This document shows, in pieces, positions 14,914-26,844 of a stretch of 64,000 nt of DNA (positions are counted from its first letter, which is position 1; each line of letters opens with the position of its first letter). The notes under the pieces were generated by a model, which saw only the letters and a list, made by a program, of their open reading frames with translations, ran no database searches and was not told the origin of the DNA. Origin of the DNA: Syncephalastrum monosporum B8922 (Eukaryota; Mucoromycota; Mucoromycetes; Mucorales; Syncephalastraceae); assembly GCA_000697355.1 (NCBI GenBank), contig JNEN01000969.1:21258-85257 (forward strand). The letters run 5' to 3'. The position numbers and the translations under genes were made by a program.

Positions 14914-17463
14914 GATCGCAAAGACAACTTTGTACATACGTTGCGGGGTTTGATGCCTCTTTTACAAGGCTGGCGAAATACAGCCTTTTTTTTTCCCGTT
15001 CGTTGCTGACAAAACCCCTTCTTCGCCACGTCTAATACTTCTATTCTCAAATTTATCAAAGCTCTTTTCTCATCTGTGTCATATTTGACTATGTAATCTC
15101 TCTCGAGATATATAAGAATTCGAAGTAGGATCCCATAAATGCAGATAACGTAAGCCAGTATGACTTGGGATGATATGCCAGGTGCTTCTAAAATCGTCAA
15201 TCTCATGATTTTTCAGGCTCCCATCATATGAACGTGCCTGGTGTGTATTTGCATAGTAGAAAACAGAACCTCAAGTCCACCGAGCGTCGTTTTTGTCACA
15301 GAAACTCATCCCATACCTTTCTGCATGTGGCCAATGCATTATGTGCTAGAACCCAAGCCAAACCACGCTTAAGCCTCTTTCGAAAACTCTATTTGGAGCC
15401 GCTGTTGCTGCGCAAAAACTCTATTTTGACGCCATAGTTTCCGTTCGTATTGCCGTTGGCTCAGCATCACATTACTGCTACCCCTCAGCCATGTACAAAG
15501 GTAAATATTACTCGTGTATTGCCCACCCCCCATCTGCACGGTCTTGTTTAAGTTGATAACATGACGCTATACGCGTAATAATAGACTACTTAGAATACGA
15601 AATGAGGAGGAAAATCTGTTTATTCATGAAAAACCTGGCATGTTTACCCGATGCATTGGCTCATGAGACACTAGTGTGGAATGGTACACAGCCTATTAGC
15701 CGCAACACACATGAGATCTGTGTATCCAGATAGAGGCATGGGAGTGAATTAATTAAGCAAGCTTAACGGAGCGAAAAGGAGAGGTCCTTGCACGAGAAAG
15801 AGACCACATTGAGACCACACCAGTATCTGCATCTGTGGTTCAAAAGACAAAACAGACGGTGTACGAGCTTACAAGATCAATATGCGCATATATCAGCATT
15901 CTATCTGTTGGTAGTTTACATGTACCCAACATGTTATATCAAAGGAAAAAATGCATAATTTAGGACGTTATTCTGTGGAAAAGGCTTTGGATAGACACAG
16001 GTCCGTACGTGTACTCTACGTAGCTAAACATCTGCAGTGCTGAGTAATGACCAGAGTTACAGAGTCTATGACTCTGGACAAGGCAGAAAAGGCAAAGATT
16101 ACACTACCTTTGACCATTATACTTTAGCATATATCTTATATATCATATGTTACCTCCCTGTAAAAAAACCACCTGAGTTTTACATAGCATTTTTAGCATA
16201 ACTCTCATCCTAAGCTACTTCTGGATCATTCGATTCACGGCGCACGAGGTGCACTTATCTTGAAACAGATCTGGATCTTTAAGCGATAGATTTGACTGCA
16301 GTCCACGTGCAGGAACATATTATAGATTTTCGATAGTCAGTCAAATAATAAAGCGTCTCTAATACTTGACAAGAGGCAACAAAGATCCATAATACTTATT
16401 GAAGAAGTATCGCCAGTCTACATACGGTATAAGCTGTGAAAGACAGGTGCTGCATATTTAAATAGAGCCTATGTATGGATGAATATACAAAGGATAAAAG
16501 TTACGTCCCCAATGATCTCTTCCCTGTACACTTTACCTGTATCCAGTCTTCTGGCTCATATTGTGTGGTATAGGTGCCTACTTCAAGAATATAGAGGACA
16601 AAAGTTCCTCAGAAGCTTTGCAACCGCCGCCCCTTTCAGACTACCGGGAAAAGATCTATCTTTGATGCCCTTGGAAAAACCATTGCAGAAATCTTCAGAG
16701 AAAATAGATATATAACGCGTCTTCTTGTCCTACGAGCCATGAAAGATGTGGCCATGCTTAAATCTCGCTTCCTCTTTTTCCTGCTCTCAATCTACGCGAC
16801 CAGGTACAAGATATGTTGCAGTCCAACTTGCGAGATTTTGTCCAGAACTTCCCAGTTGAGATTCCGGTACTCATTTTTAAAGCGCTTGACTTTGATGAGT
16901 GTGTCGAACGCAGAGGAGTACTGTACAGCTTATCCATTCCGTTTTGCTCCCTATGGACCTACGTACGGAGGTCAGTATCCCATTCCTGGTAGTCCCTGGC
17001 TAATTCTCTGAGATGCTTCTCCTTGCGCCTGTCGTCATATTCCTTGACTGGCCCGAAGTCGCGTTTGCAGCTTTGCTGGCCCTTTTTCCCGGGTCGATAT
17101 TTTTTATGGCACCGTACATGGAATTGAGACATAATAATGATACATGAGGTTGATATATCAAGCCTCTTACTCATTGATTTCAAACAATATGGAAATCGAT
17201 GCATAAAATTCAACGATTCGCTCATCGTCTATTTCCTTCTTCCTTCTTCGTTTTTCGTCCTTGCTTCTCCCTTTCTGTTTTCTTTTTTCTTTCCAGCCCA
17301 ATTTGGCCCCACAAGTGCTGCTTATACTTCTTTTGAATGTCGACAAAGGGTACGGAATAAAACACAGACATCCATGTCGGGAGATTACTCATCCATTTAT
17401 GGCTTTTTTCAGACAACAGGAAGAAAGAGCCCGTACTACTAACGAGGAACCACGAAGGCAGCG
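14914..17463. other. 2.5-kb AT-rich intergenic region, no gene seen
   Basis: Only short frames with no domain signal. The left end holds the DDX42 promoter and 5' leader. The sequence composition is that of old, non-selected DNA, consistent with the decayed RdRP fragment next to it. Confidence 0.5.
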
Positions 17464-18330
17464 ATGTCGAAACTCCTCTCTCTGACGGAGCGCTTCCGTT
17501 CACGTGCCCTCAAGTTTTTCCAGTACAGTCTCCTGGAGAGCAACAAGCACCCGGATCCGCAAGCAGCCAAAGGCCTCGCTAAGTACGCATATGCCCGATT
17601 CGCAGATGGTGAAGCTGCCCCAAAGTGGCCAGCTACTGTGGAACAAATGGAAGCATTACACGGTATCGTCAGCGACCTTGTCGACCGTGCAGTAGGGTTC
17701 TTGTCTTGGGTGGACGACAAGCATCTCCCAGATCACTGCGCAAGGTGCGCAGGATCATTGTGACCTCGCTATACCTGGTTCCATCGCAAGTGGAGACGAC
17801 CAACCGTGTCATCCGCCACTTTGCCAACCACACCGATCGGTTCGCCCGCGTGCAGTTGGCCGACGTAGGCCATGGCTGTATCAGCGCTTCCCACACCGGG
17901 CGTAACAACGATACTCTCTGCGACCGCGTTTACCAAGGTCCTGTTGAACGGTATTCAGGTCGGCAAGCGCCACAATGATTTTCTGGCATTCAGCAGCTCG
18001 CAGCTGCGTGATCAAGCCTGTTCTTTTTTTTTTTCGCTCCCACGCCTGAGCTGAACGTGAGCCATATACGCCAGTGGATGGGCACTTTCAGCCACGAACG
18101 TCGCCTCGCCAAGCACGCGGTTCGCATGGGCCAGGTATATTTAACCTATGCGATGTATTCATGCAGGCGCGTGAACATGCGCGCTAAGTGACACAGTACT
18201 CACTTTCCCTTCTCTTCACTCTGCATACAGTGCTTCTCCTCCACATGGGCGATCACCCGCATGGATGGGAGCGCCCGACCCAACACCCACAGAAGTCTGT
18301 ATTTTCACCCAGAGCTGTGTATGTGTTTCA
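17464..18330 (+). pseudogene. relic of a cellular RNA-dependent RNA polymerase (QDE-1/RdRP family)
   Basis: Cellular RdRPs make double-stranded RNA in fungal RNA silencing. Several family blocks appear in order on the + strand but in different frames. A possible N-terminal open frame (17464-17763) comes first. It is followed by VRRIIVTS...VETTNRVIRHF and DRFARVQLADVG (about 17735-17878), the DRVY / KVLLNGIQVGKRH / FLAFSSSQLRD blocks (about 17919-18010), and HIRQWMGTF with AKHAVRMGQ (about 18060-18134). A conventional intron (18135-18230) separates these from CFSSTWAITRMDGS. Frame changes near 17720, 17933 (an apparent extra C) and in a T10 run at 18021-18030 break the reading frame. The catalytic DxDGD region is not found downstream. 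I read this as a truncated, frameshifted former gene. Its N-terminal portion is less certain than the central blocks. Confidence 0.72.
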
Positions 18331-18384
18331 TGTTCCGCTGCCTACGCCAAGTCAAGGGTGCGAACCAGGCCGTGAAACGACGCT

Positions 18385-18783
18385 GTGGCGGGCGGTCTGT
18401 CCGATGACCATGGTGGATTCGACAGCGAGTTTTCTGAAGAGGAAGAGGAGCAATGTCACGACGCTATGGCGGACAGTCTGTCCGATGACGATGATGGATC
18501 TGATAGCGAGTCTTCAGAAGAGTATTCTTTCGCCGAAATAAACGCTCTAGCGTGTGAGGAACCAGTGATATCGCCGTTAAACAAGGAAAAAAGCAGATAT
18601 AATTGTTTCGTAGTCGTCAACAATGAGTCCGGGTCTAACAAAGCTATCCGGAATGCCGTCAATGTCGAGAGCCAAAGTACCATTGTGGCTCACCGTCCGG
18701 GAGACGCCTCCCTTCTCGCCGTGACTGAAACCATTGCGGCTGCCCGGGCGATCTATCGTGAATTCAAGAACTTTTCTGAGTGA
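18385..18783 (+). other. open frame with acidic tandem duplication, unidentified
   Basis: A 132-codon open frame whose first half holds two imperfect copies of a unit of about 27 codons (SLSDDDDGSDSESSEE type), arising from a direct duplication of about 80 bp at 18380 and 18460. The second half (ALACEEP...IYREFKNF) matches nothing I know. It lies just downstream of the RdRP relic and may be another decayed part of it or an inserted fragment. Expression is unproven. Confidence 0.3.
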
Positions 18784-19866
18784 TATCTGTCAGTCTGCTG
18801 AACCTGCTGTCCCGCGCGCAGATGTCTTTATGCCCAGAGTACACTTGATATCATGCCCAAGGCGTTTATTTCCCTTGATGCCACAAATGTCATTCCAGAA
18901 GCGCCACGCGTCCTTGGACGGCCAAGATCTGTCTGCTTAAATCAGTCGGAGCGGTCTTCGCGAAATGCTGCACAGACAAGTACGCATCGCTCCAACTGGT
19001 CCTCGTTCTCGCGCAAACTGTCTACGCCTGTTCAACTTTTCACGCATCAAGGTGTGGACGACATCATCGCTCGTTAAGAAACTTCAGCGCAGCCACGTCA
19101 CCTGTTCACCATGACCGGCACGGCTATGCCATTGACTCTATCATGTCAAGAAGACGCGCTCAGCAAGAGCTGCCTGATTTGGAAGCACAGGACTTTAACG
19201 AGGCCCAGGTGCAGCATATCTTTGACCTTTAGAGTGCTGATCCAGGGCTCAAGGTTATGGGCAGGAGAAACATGAGGTCAGGAAGATGAGCAGAGCGGAA
19301 AATTGTTCGATGGCTGGACTCAAGAAGACAACTGCACGTGTACTGCAAGAGAAGAGCGACCAACAAATTGGCGAGATTGAATTGCTCAAGACTGGTCACC
19401 TTGATCTTGTGAACGGATTTTGCAACAGCGAGGCTCGGCCATTTCGCTCGTCTACGTGCCTTATCAGGCCACCTCCACGACCACGACCCACTCCACGACC
19501 AGCGCAACAACAATAAAAATATATGCATGACAAAAGTGCTTCGAGGTTTTTTTAATAAAAGAACGTATCTAACTGAAAGTTCCAAATCCCATTGTCTTGT
19601 TCGTTTTCGGCCGGGGACGAGTGCGGGTAGAAAAATGCCTGGGTCAATATGTGTAGTAGAGCTGTAGAGTCGAGAAAGATATACATTGTTATCCTTGAAC
19701 TTCTGCAGCCAATCGGCCGTGCTCCCTGTTGAACCGGCAGAAAAAGTGAAAGCTACCCCTGGAAGCCTATTTCTTTCCCTCCTTTTATGTCAACTTAAAT
19801 GGCCCAAGCAAACACCAGTGACAGCGATGCCACACCGGATGCAGGTGATCATCCTCGACACTTGAC
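18784..19866. other. decayed coding-like fragments, then promoter of the Arf-like gene
   Basis: Short + strand frames (18853-19077 and about 19080-19516) look once-coding but are interrupted and unidentified; one ends in a Pro/Arg-rich run at about 19470-19500. The last 300 bases before 19867 contain no frame of note and presumably hold the next gene's promoter. Confidence 0.4.
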
Positions 19867-21330
19867 ATGCTGCCTTCAATGTCTGACACGGGTCCTCTAG
19901 TGTCTGTCATCCGCGTCCTCATTCTGGGTGAACGCGGGTCGGGCAAGACCACTTTCCTTTCTCAGCTCTGTCGTATTTATCAGCGATCGCAGGCACGTCC
20001 TAGTTGACTTTTTGTTTCTTTTATTATGCCTACACTTGATATATACTCATCCCTACGGAATAGACTGACGACGAGAAGGAGGAGGAATCGAAAGATGATT
20101 ATGATGGTGTGGTGATACATTACCGTAATGATCTAATATACCAAATGTGGGATATAGCGGGTGAGTCGACTGCAGTCCTCTACCCGATGTTACGGTGACG
20201 CCTAACACTGTGAAGATCTTGAATCTGCGACGCATTATATCAAAGATACCCTGGCCATTGTTTACTTTGTAGACAGTACAACTTTTCAGGCGGTACCCGA
20301 CACGAGCTATCTCGCTTTTATGGAATTCCTGCAGGCACATGCGCCCGAGCTGGATAAAGCGACCGTTATCACCGTAGCCAACAAACAAGACGAAGAAGGT
20401 GCCATGGACATTCAGGATATCGGACAGACGTGGGTCCAGGATCCCTTGTGGAAAGACGTACTACAAGCGCATGCCTGGCGCATTTTACCTTGCCAAGCCC
20501 GGTCGGGCAGCGGATGCGATCGTATTCTGGAGTACCTCTACAAGACATACCGTGACAGTTGCCGCACATCCGACGGCAGCCGCGCCAGCAGTGACAGTGT
20601 CCACCACCGCGAGCTGTACTTTGACAGGAACAACATGTTTGCGGCGGGTCAGCCCATGGGCGTGCCCTTCTTATCGCCGCGGCCCCAACTTGACCGGGCC
20701 ATGAGCACGGCACGGATGCTGCCGGTGACGCCATGGGAGGACCTGCGCAACCCATACCACATGAGCGACGACGAGTTTTACGGCTGGTTCCTCCAACGCA
20801 AGCCGCTCCTGTTCCTCGACCAGTACTCGATGCTGCGCATCCTCTACCTCGCCGTGCGCACATCGCCCCCCGAAAAGCGAAGCGAGACCACGCGCGAGGT
20901 GCTGTACAGCGCGCAGGCCGTGTTGCGGGACATTGAGCTGCTCGAGCAAGATCCCCTCCGGGAGACGGTGGTCACCAACGGCAACAGAATCAAGCGACCC
21001 GTGACACGAATCGAAGACGAGCTCCTCCACGAATCGATTCAGTACGCCGAGACACATATTTTATTTTGGCTCCAGATGGTTTCGTTCTCAGTGCTCAAGC
21101 ACCCGGTCCTGGAGGGCGAAGACACCTCGTTTGAGGCATTTCTGAGCAACAGCCCCGAGCTGTGGGATGGCGAGGCGTGGCGCCAGTATTACACGGCCAA
21201 GGTGTACCAATCGGAGCGCGCCATACACGAGTTTCTTCCACCTGACCGGAAACCGCTGCCGAACGCATTCAAGCCATCGTCGTTTGCGCTGGAAGGCAGC
21301 GGCTTAAAAATCCACTATCAGGTGCTGTAA
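19867..21330 (+). CDS. Arf-like GTPase with long uncharacterised C-terminal extension
   Basis: Exons 19867-19992, 20064-20160 and 20216-21330 give 445 aa. Residues about 15-190 form a small GTPase closest to the Arf/Arl type: P-loop GERGSGKTT, G3 WDIAGD, G4 NKQD and a G5-like CQARSGSG followed by the terminal helix ILEYLYKTY. An acidic Lys/Glu/Asp insert precedes the second strand. The catalytic glutamine that normally follows the G3 glycine is Asp here, so GTP hydrolysis may be slow or absent (inference). The remaining roughly 250 residues (from SDGSRASSD on) are charged and probably helical, end in LKIHYQVL, and match no family I recognise. Intron 1 reads best as GC-AG (CAG/GCACGT) because no GT donor there preserves phase. 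The start is the first ATG after an in-frame stop at about 19846; 19882 is an alternative. Confidence 0.75.
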
Positions 21331-21505
21331 TGGAATAGGCCGGATAGGCATATTTTTTTTTTTTTTTTTTGCGGAGTCCCTCGGAATTTTGGAATTTGGG
21401 GTTTGATTGTTCCAATTTGGTGTCATGCTTGAAATTCAGAGCATGAAAGTTTTTTTTATGAGCCATTTTTGTTCACCTATCTTTTTGTCTTGCTATTTCT
21501 GATTC

Positions 21506-22552
21506 ATGGGAATCCTCATTAAAGACCTGGACTCACCCCCATCCGATCTCAGCACGTCCAATGTAGTGTTTAAGCTTGTCAATATCATCCTCCGGGCTCG
21601 CATGGGCTCCCAGTACGTGTGCGCTCAAGACCATGCCGTGCAAGATCCTTGCTGGAGCGGAATGGGCCACCGTCCGATGGCATTGCCCGAGCGGGATCGG
21701 GTGTCTCTCGTGATCAGCGTCTTGAAGAAACAACCGCACCGTTTACTGGAACGGTGGGAGATCGGGCTGGATGCGGGTCTGCTCGCGAGCGAGACAGGCG
21801 AGCGCGATACCAGCACGATCCTCCTCTTGCAAGCCGTCTATTCGTATACCCGGCTGATGCCCATCCACAGTCAGATCAAGCAGCACCTGTTGGATCGATC
21901 CGATTTGGCATTCGTGGTGCGTCTCTGTGGTAACAAGATGGTCCATATCTGCTGCTCCCACGGCGACGCAAATGACGACACTCTGCAAGAAGCGTGCGAA
22001 TTCGCAACAGGGGCGCATCTCCGGCGACACGAGTTTCAGCGACTCGACTCTGAGGGCACAGTGGATGTCCAAGTCACGTACGAAGACGAAGACAAAGACA
22101 AAGACAAGGCAATGGCGGAGAGTATGCAGCGCTTGAACGTACGGTCGCCTTCGCTTCTTTCCAGTCGGCTGAACGAGACAAATACGAACACGAACACGAA
22201 CACGAACACGAGTACGAGTATGGGTACGAGTACGAATACGAATACGAATCTTCACCCACACCGTCCGCGTGCCGATCATCCGCCTTTCTTGCAGCCTCAG
22301 CACCGTACGCGCTCTTCTCCTGCTGGTGCCCTCCCTACCACTGCGATCGCCACACGTCGTTTATCGCGTCTCTCCCTCTCCGCCATGGAGGACACGAGCG
22401 ACGATGACGACACCGATGAAAAGGAGGAGGTGTGTGCCATGGCCGTCCCGATACCATCGCCTCGTATGCAATATACCCATCACCATGGCCACCACCGCAC
22501 CATCGCTTACTCCACCTCGCCCATGTCCGTTAGCACCACGCCACGCTCAAGT

Positions 22553-22590
<38 letters not shown>

Positions 22591-23341
22591 TCCTCATCCT
22601 CACCTTCACCCGCACCTGCACCTGCACCCGCATCATCATTCCAATCAATATCACCACCTCTATCCCCTTTCACACCGACTTGCCGTAGGGGGCGACCCGA
22701 TGGATGGCCTACCTTCCAACGCGCACCAGCACATCAACAGTCTGGTGGGCAGCTATGAGGAATCGCTCCTGAGCGGCCGCATGTCAACCAAGCCATCGAA
22801 GCCGATTCATTTTCAGGCACAGATCGGCGTCCTCGGCAAAGGCGACTGCAAGCCCTCCCTCAAGTGCCCCGCCCATTGGTCTGTCGAATTCCCTGCCTTT
22901 TTCTACGACCTCCAGGACGACGAGCTCTCAACACCCTACGTCGGCACGGTCGACTTTGATGGCAAGGGCGGCTATCGCTTGCCCCCGCAAGGGCAGCTGC
23001 AGATTGTCATCAAGAATCCCAACAAGACCGCGGTCAAGCTGTTCCTGATACCCTATGATATGCGCGAGATGCCGTGCACGACCAAGACCCTGTTGCGGCA
23101 AAAGTCGTATGCCGACTACGGCGATGCGCACCAAGCGCTGCGGTACGCGATCCAGATCCATATTTGCAGGACGGAAAAGGGGCGGATCTACTTGTACAAG
23201 CAGATGCGCGTCGTGTTCACGAATCGAGCGCCGGGCGCGACACGCGAGCGGCTGAACGTGGTGGGTGGCGACGCTGGCATCCCGGTCTATGCGCCGCTGA
23301 CAGGGGCAGATCGAGAATGGCTGCGTAAAAAGAAGCATTAA
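21506..23341 (+). CDS. Atos/FAM214-family protein (conserved Atos domain)
   Basis: Single-exon gene of 611 aa. The C-terminal 200 residues carry the Atos signature. SYEESLLSGRMS opens it, followed by FQAQIGVLGKGDCKPSLKCP, then TPYVGTVDFDGKGGYRLPPQGQ, IVIKNPNKTAVKLFLIPYDMREMP and GRIYLYKQMRVVFTNR. Animal relatives (ATOSA/B) are transcriptional regulators, and a fission yeast relative is linked to meiotic chromosome segregation. The function here is unknown. The N-terminal half resembles the fungal members' own region (residues 1-200), and the middle is low complexity: an Asn/Thr repeat near residues 225-250 and a His/Pro repeat near 352-378, both from coding microsatellites. Start at 21506 follows a T-rich leader. 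Confidence 0.82.
22553..22640. repeat. coding CAC/CCT-type microsatellite (His-Pro repeat)
   Basis: Imperfect CCTCAC hexamer array inside the Atos gene, encoding alternating His and Pro/Leu. A related ACGAAC array at about 22181-22251 encodes Asn/Thr. Confidence 0.9.
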
Positions 23342-23614
23342 TTCCTGAAGGATAATTATTATTTTTTTCTATCTTTTTTCTTTTCTGTACATACTTTCGC
23401 ACCTTCCTTTTTCTTCTCTTTGAATACAATCACACCGTCTGATTTCTTTGTTTTTCCCTGTTAAATTATACTACGTGTCATCTCCAAATGGGTAAGAGCT
23501 GGATTTGGTCAGCGTCGCACAAACACAGGCAAGTTTTCAGAACGTTCTGACAATTTGAGCGGTTCTTTCTACATACAAAATATATACATATAAAAAAAAG
23601 CTGCCACAGCGCGA

Positions 23615-26600
23615 ATGAGCTACCCGTACCCATCATACCCGGCCACCAACGGCCAACAAGCACCGCAACAAGCACAGCAGCCGTTAAGACCGCAATCGCC
23701 GTATGCTGCCCAGCAACCATCTTCTTCATCGCTCTCATCGCTCTCTCCGCCCGCCACGCCTCAGCAGCGCTCGGCATCCCCCGCCTCTTCCGACCATCAT
23801 GGGAGACGCCCTCCTCACAAGCGCCACTACCCGACCTACGCCGTCGCCGACCAGTCCATCCTGGGCTCAGGCACGCCTCCTCCCCTTCAGCAGCAACAGC
23901 AACAGCAACAGTTCCAGCAGCCACAGTTCCAGCAGCCACTCCAGCAGCCACTCCAGCAGCAACCTCAGTTCCAGCAACCTCAGTTCCAGCAGCCCTACCC
24001 TCAGCAGCCTTACCCCCAACAACCTTACCCTCAGCAGCCGTCGCCACAGCAACCCCATGCCCAAGGCTACACGGCCCCTGCAGGTCTTGCGAATGGGATG
24101 GCCAACATGAGTCTGTATGAGAAGCCGCTGCCACCGACACGCGACGACGTTCCGCTTGTCGGCCAACTTCCGCCTGTCCAGGACCTGGACATCCCCAGAT
24201 CCAATCCTGTCATACCTCCTCACGTAAGCTCTTGTAACCCAGACAAAAGCAAAGCAAATGTACCCACGCAGAAATGATACACGCATGAACAGATCACTGC
24301 CACGCCGTCGCCGAATGCACAGTGCCCTGCCGCTTTCAAGCGAAGCACGCTCGGCGCCATCCCCTTCTCGAATAGTCTGTTGAAAAAGTCAAAACTGCCC
24401 CTGGCCGTCCACCTCGAGCCTTACCCCACCACCTCTCCCGACGTAAGTTGAAGAAAGGAAAACAAAAAAAATGAGAGAAAAACTGATCACGGCTCCTTGC
24501 TAGACCGAGGTCCCTGTCGTCGAAGACACCGTCGTCTCACGGTGTACGCGTTGCAAGACCTACATCAATCCCTTTGTCCAATTCGCTCAGAACGCACTCC
24601 GATGGCGCTGTAACATGTGTGGACTCGAAAATGACGGTACGTACATAGACGCGTCCTTCCAGTCGAAGATATTCATGCAAACCCGCACACTCTCTAGTGC
24701 CCGCCTCCTTTGACTGGGATGTCATCAACCAGCAGCACGTCGACCGATGGAGCCGACCTGAGCTCAACTATGGCTGCGTCGACTTTGTTGCCTCCGCCGA
24801 ATATATGGTGCGGCCCCCGCAACCGCCTGCCTATGTGTTTGTCATTGACACTTCGTACCAAGCCGTCCAATCTGGCATGGTCACCACCGTCGCCGAAGCC
24901 ATCCTTCAGTCCCTCGACGCGATCCCGAACGAAGATGGCCGTACCAAAGTCGGCCTTATCACAGTCGATGCCGCCGTGGGCTTCTACAAGCTCGTCGGTG
25001 ACGAACCCGAGATGCTCGTCGTGGGCGACCTCAGCGACATTTACCTGCCCCGCGCCACAGGAGACTTGATGGTGAACCTCGCCGATGCCAAGGCGCTGCT
25101 GTCTGGCTTATTGACCAAGATGCGCACCATGTTCAGCGAGACCCACGTCACGCACAACTGCCTTGGCACCGCGTTGCAAGCCGCACGTAAATTATTGGTA
25201 AGTCGAATGAAAAAAGGGATGGGAAACCAAGAAGGCGAGGCGGAGAAACTGATATCTTCTTCTCCAAAACAAGTCGTCTACGGGCGGCAAGATCATCTGT
25301 TTCCAGTCGACCCAGCCCAACGTCGGGGAAGGCGCGATCAAACCGTCGGTGGATGACACGACCAAGCCCGTGACGGAACGTACGCTCGTCGTGCCTGGTA
25401 GCTCCTTCTACCGCACCTTTGCCACCGAGTGCACCAAGGCGCAGGTGTGTGCCGACATGTTTGTCTTTAGCGGCGCTGATGTCGCGACCCTGAGTAAGTA
25501 GTCCCGGAGACTACATGATTTATATACGTACTCATGTAATGTCCGATAGATGTGATCCCTCGCTTCACCGGCGGTCAGACCCACCACTATGCCAACTTTA
25601 AGCCAACGGACGGGTCGCGCCAAAAGGTTCTTGCCGAAGTGAAAGCGGTCCTGAGTGAACGGGTCGGTCTCGAGGCCGTGATGCGCACGCGTTGCTCTCC
25701 TGGCCTGGTCTGCCACGCCTTTTACGGTAACTTTACGACGCGCAACCCAGACGTCATGGCCCTCCCGAATGTGCCACGCGACCAGGCCTACTGCGTTGAG
25801 CTCGCCATCGAGGACGACCTCCCAGGTAACTATGCTTACTTCCAGACCGCGCTACTCTACACGACGTGCTTTGGTGAGCGCCGCATTCGCGTGATGAATC
25901 TGGCCTTGCCCGTCGTGCGCTCCCTCCCCGAGGTATTCGCGAGCGCAGACCAGGTCATGATTGCGCGCACCCTCTGTCATCAAGGTAAAAGCTCTTCCCC
26001 CCTCCCCTCAGCCATGTGCTGTATGCCTGTATGCGTTGACACTGTTTGTATAGCCATCGACAAGGCGGTGAATTACAAGCTCAAGGACGGCCGCGAGCAC
26101 CTGACCAAGCAAACCATAGACATAGCGAGCGCCTACGGCCGCGAGGTCATCGGCTCGGTCGCATCAGGCGCCGCGCGCCTCACGCTGAGCCGCAACCTGG
26201 CGTTGCTGCCGCTCCTCGTGCTTGGCCTTCTCAAGGGCGAGACGTTCAGCGATCTGGCCGTGATTCCACCCGATATGCGCGCGCAGTCGACCGTGCTGCT
26301 CCGGACACTGACAAACACCAGCTTCCAGGCGTTCGTCCACCCGACCTTCTACTCGCTCCACAACATGCCTCCGCAAGCCGGCACGGTCCCCGAAGGCCAC
26401 ACCTCGGTCGTTTTACCCCCGCGCGTGAACCTGACGTCGGAGAAGCTCGAGCGCCACGGCCTCTACCTCGTCGAGGACAGCCAGCGCATCTATCTCTGGC
26501 TCGGCCGCGAGGCTGTCCCGCCCCTCTGCAAGGACCTCCTCGGCGTGCCCGACATCAACCACGTCCAGTCCGGCCAGCTCGAGCTGCCCACCTTCCCCAA

Positions 26601-26844
26601 CCCGCTCTCGCAGCGCGTCCACGCCATTCTCCAGCATATCCGCGCGCGTCGCGGCAGCTACTACCCGACCCTGACTCTCGTCCGCGAGGACGGCGACCCG
26701 GCCCTGCGCGCGCTCTTTTTGACCCGGTTGATCGAAGACCGCATGGCGGCCGGCCCAGCCACGGCCGGCGCCAACCAGGAGCAGTTCAACTCGGGCATGA
26801 GCTATTTCCAGTGGCTCGGTTTCGTCCGTGCCAAATGCCAATAG
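23615..26844 (+). CDS. SEC24: COPII coat cargo-adaptor subunit Sec24
   Basis: Seven exons (23615-24223, 24293-24442, 24504-24636, 24698-25197, 25274-25493, 25550-25984, 26054-26844) give 945 aa, the normal Sec24 length. The N-terminus is a Gln/Pro-rich disordered tail. The zinc finger C-x2-C...C-x2-C lies at about residues 267-292. The trunk domain follows ([32 protein letters not shown]), then the beta-sandwich, helical domain and gelsolin-like domain ([17 protein letters not shown]). Sec24 pairs with Sec23 to select cargo at ER exit sites. Whether it is the Sec24 or Lst1/Sfb3 paralogue rests on overall similarity; the Gln-rich tail and trunk motifs favour Sec24. Confidence 0.95.

Noticed and set aside
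22074..22303. minus strand frames with Tyr-Ser or Arg-Thr repeats
   Set aside because: Shadows of the coding microsatellites in the Atos gene.
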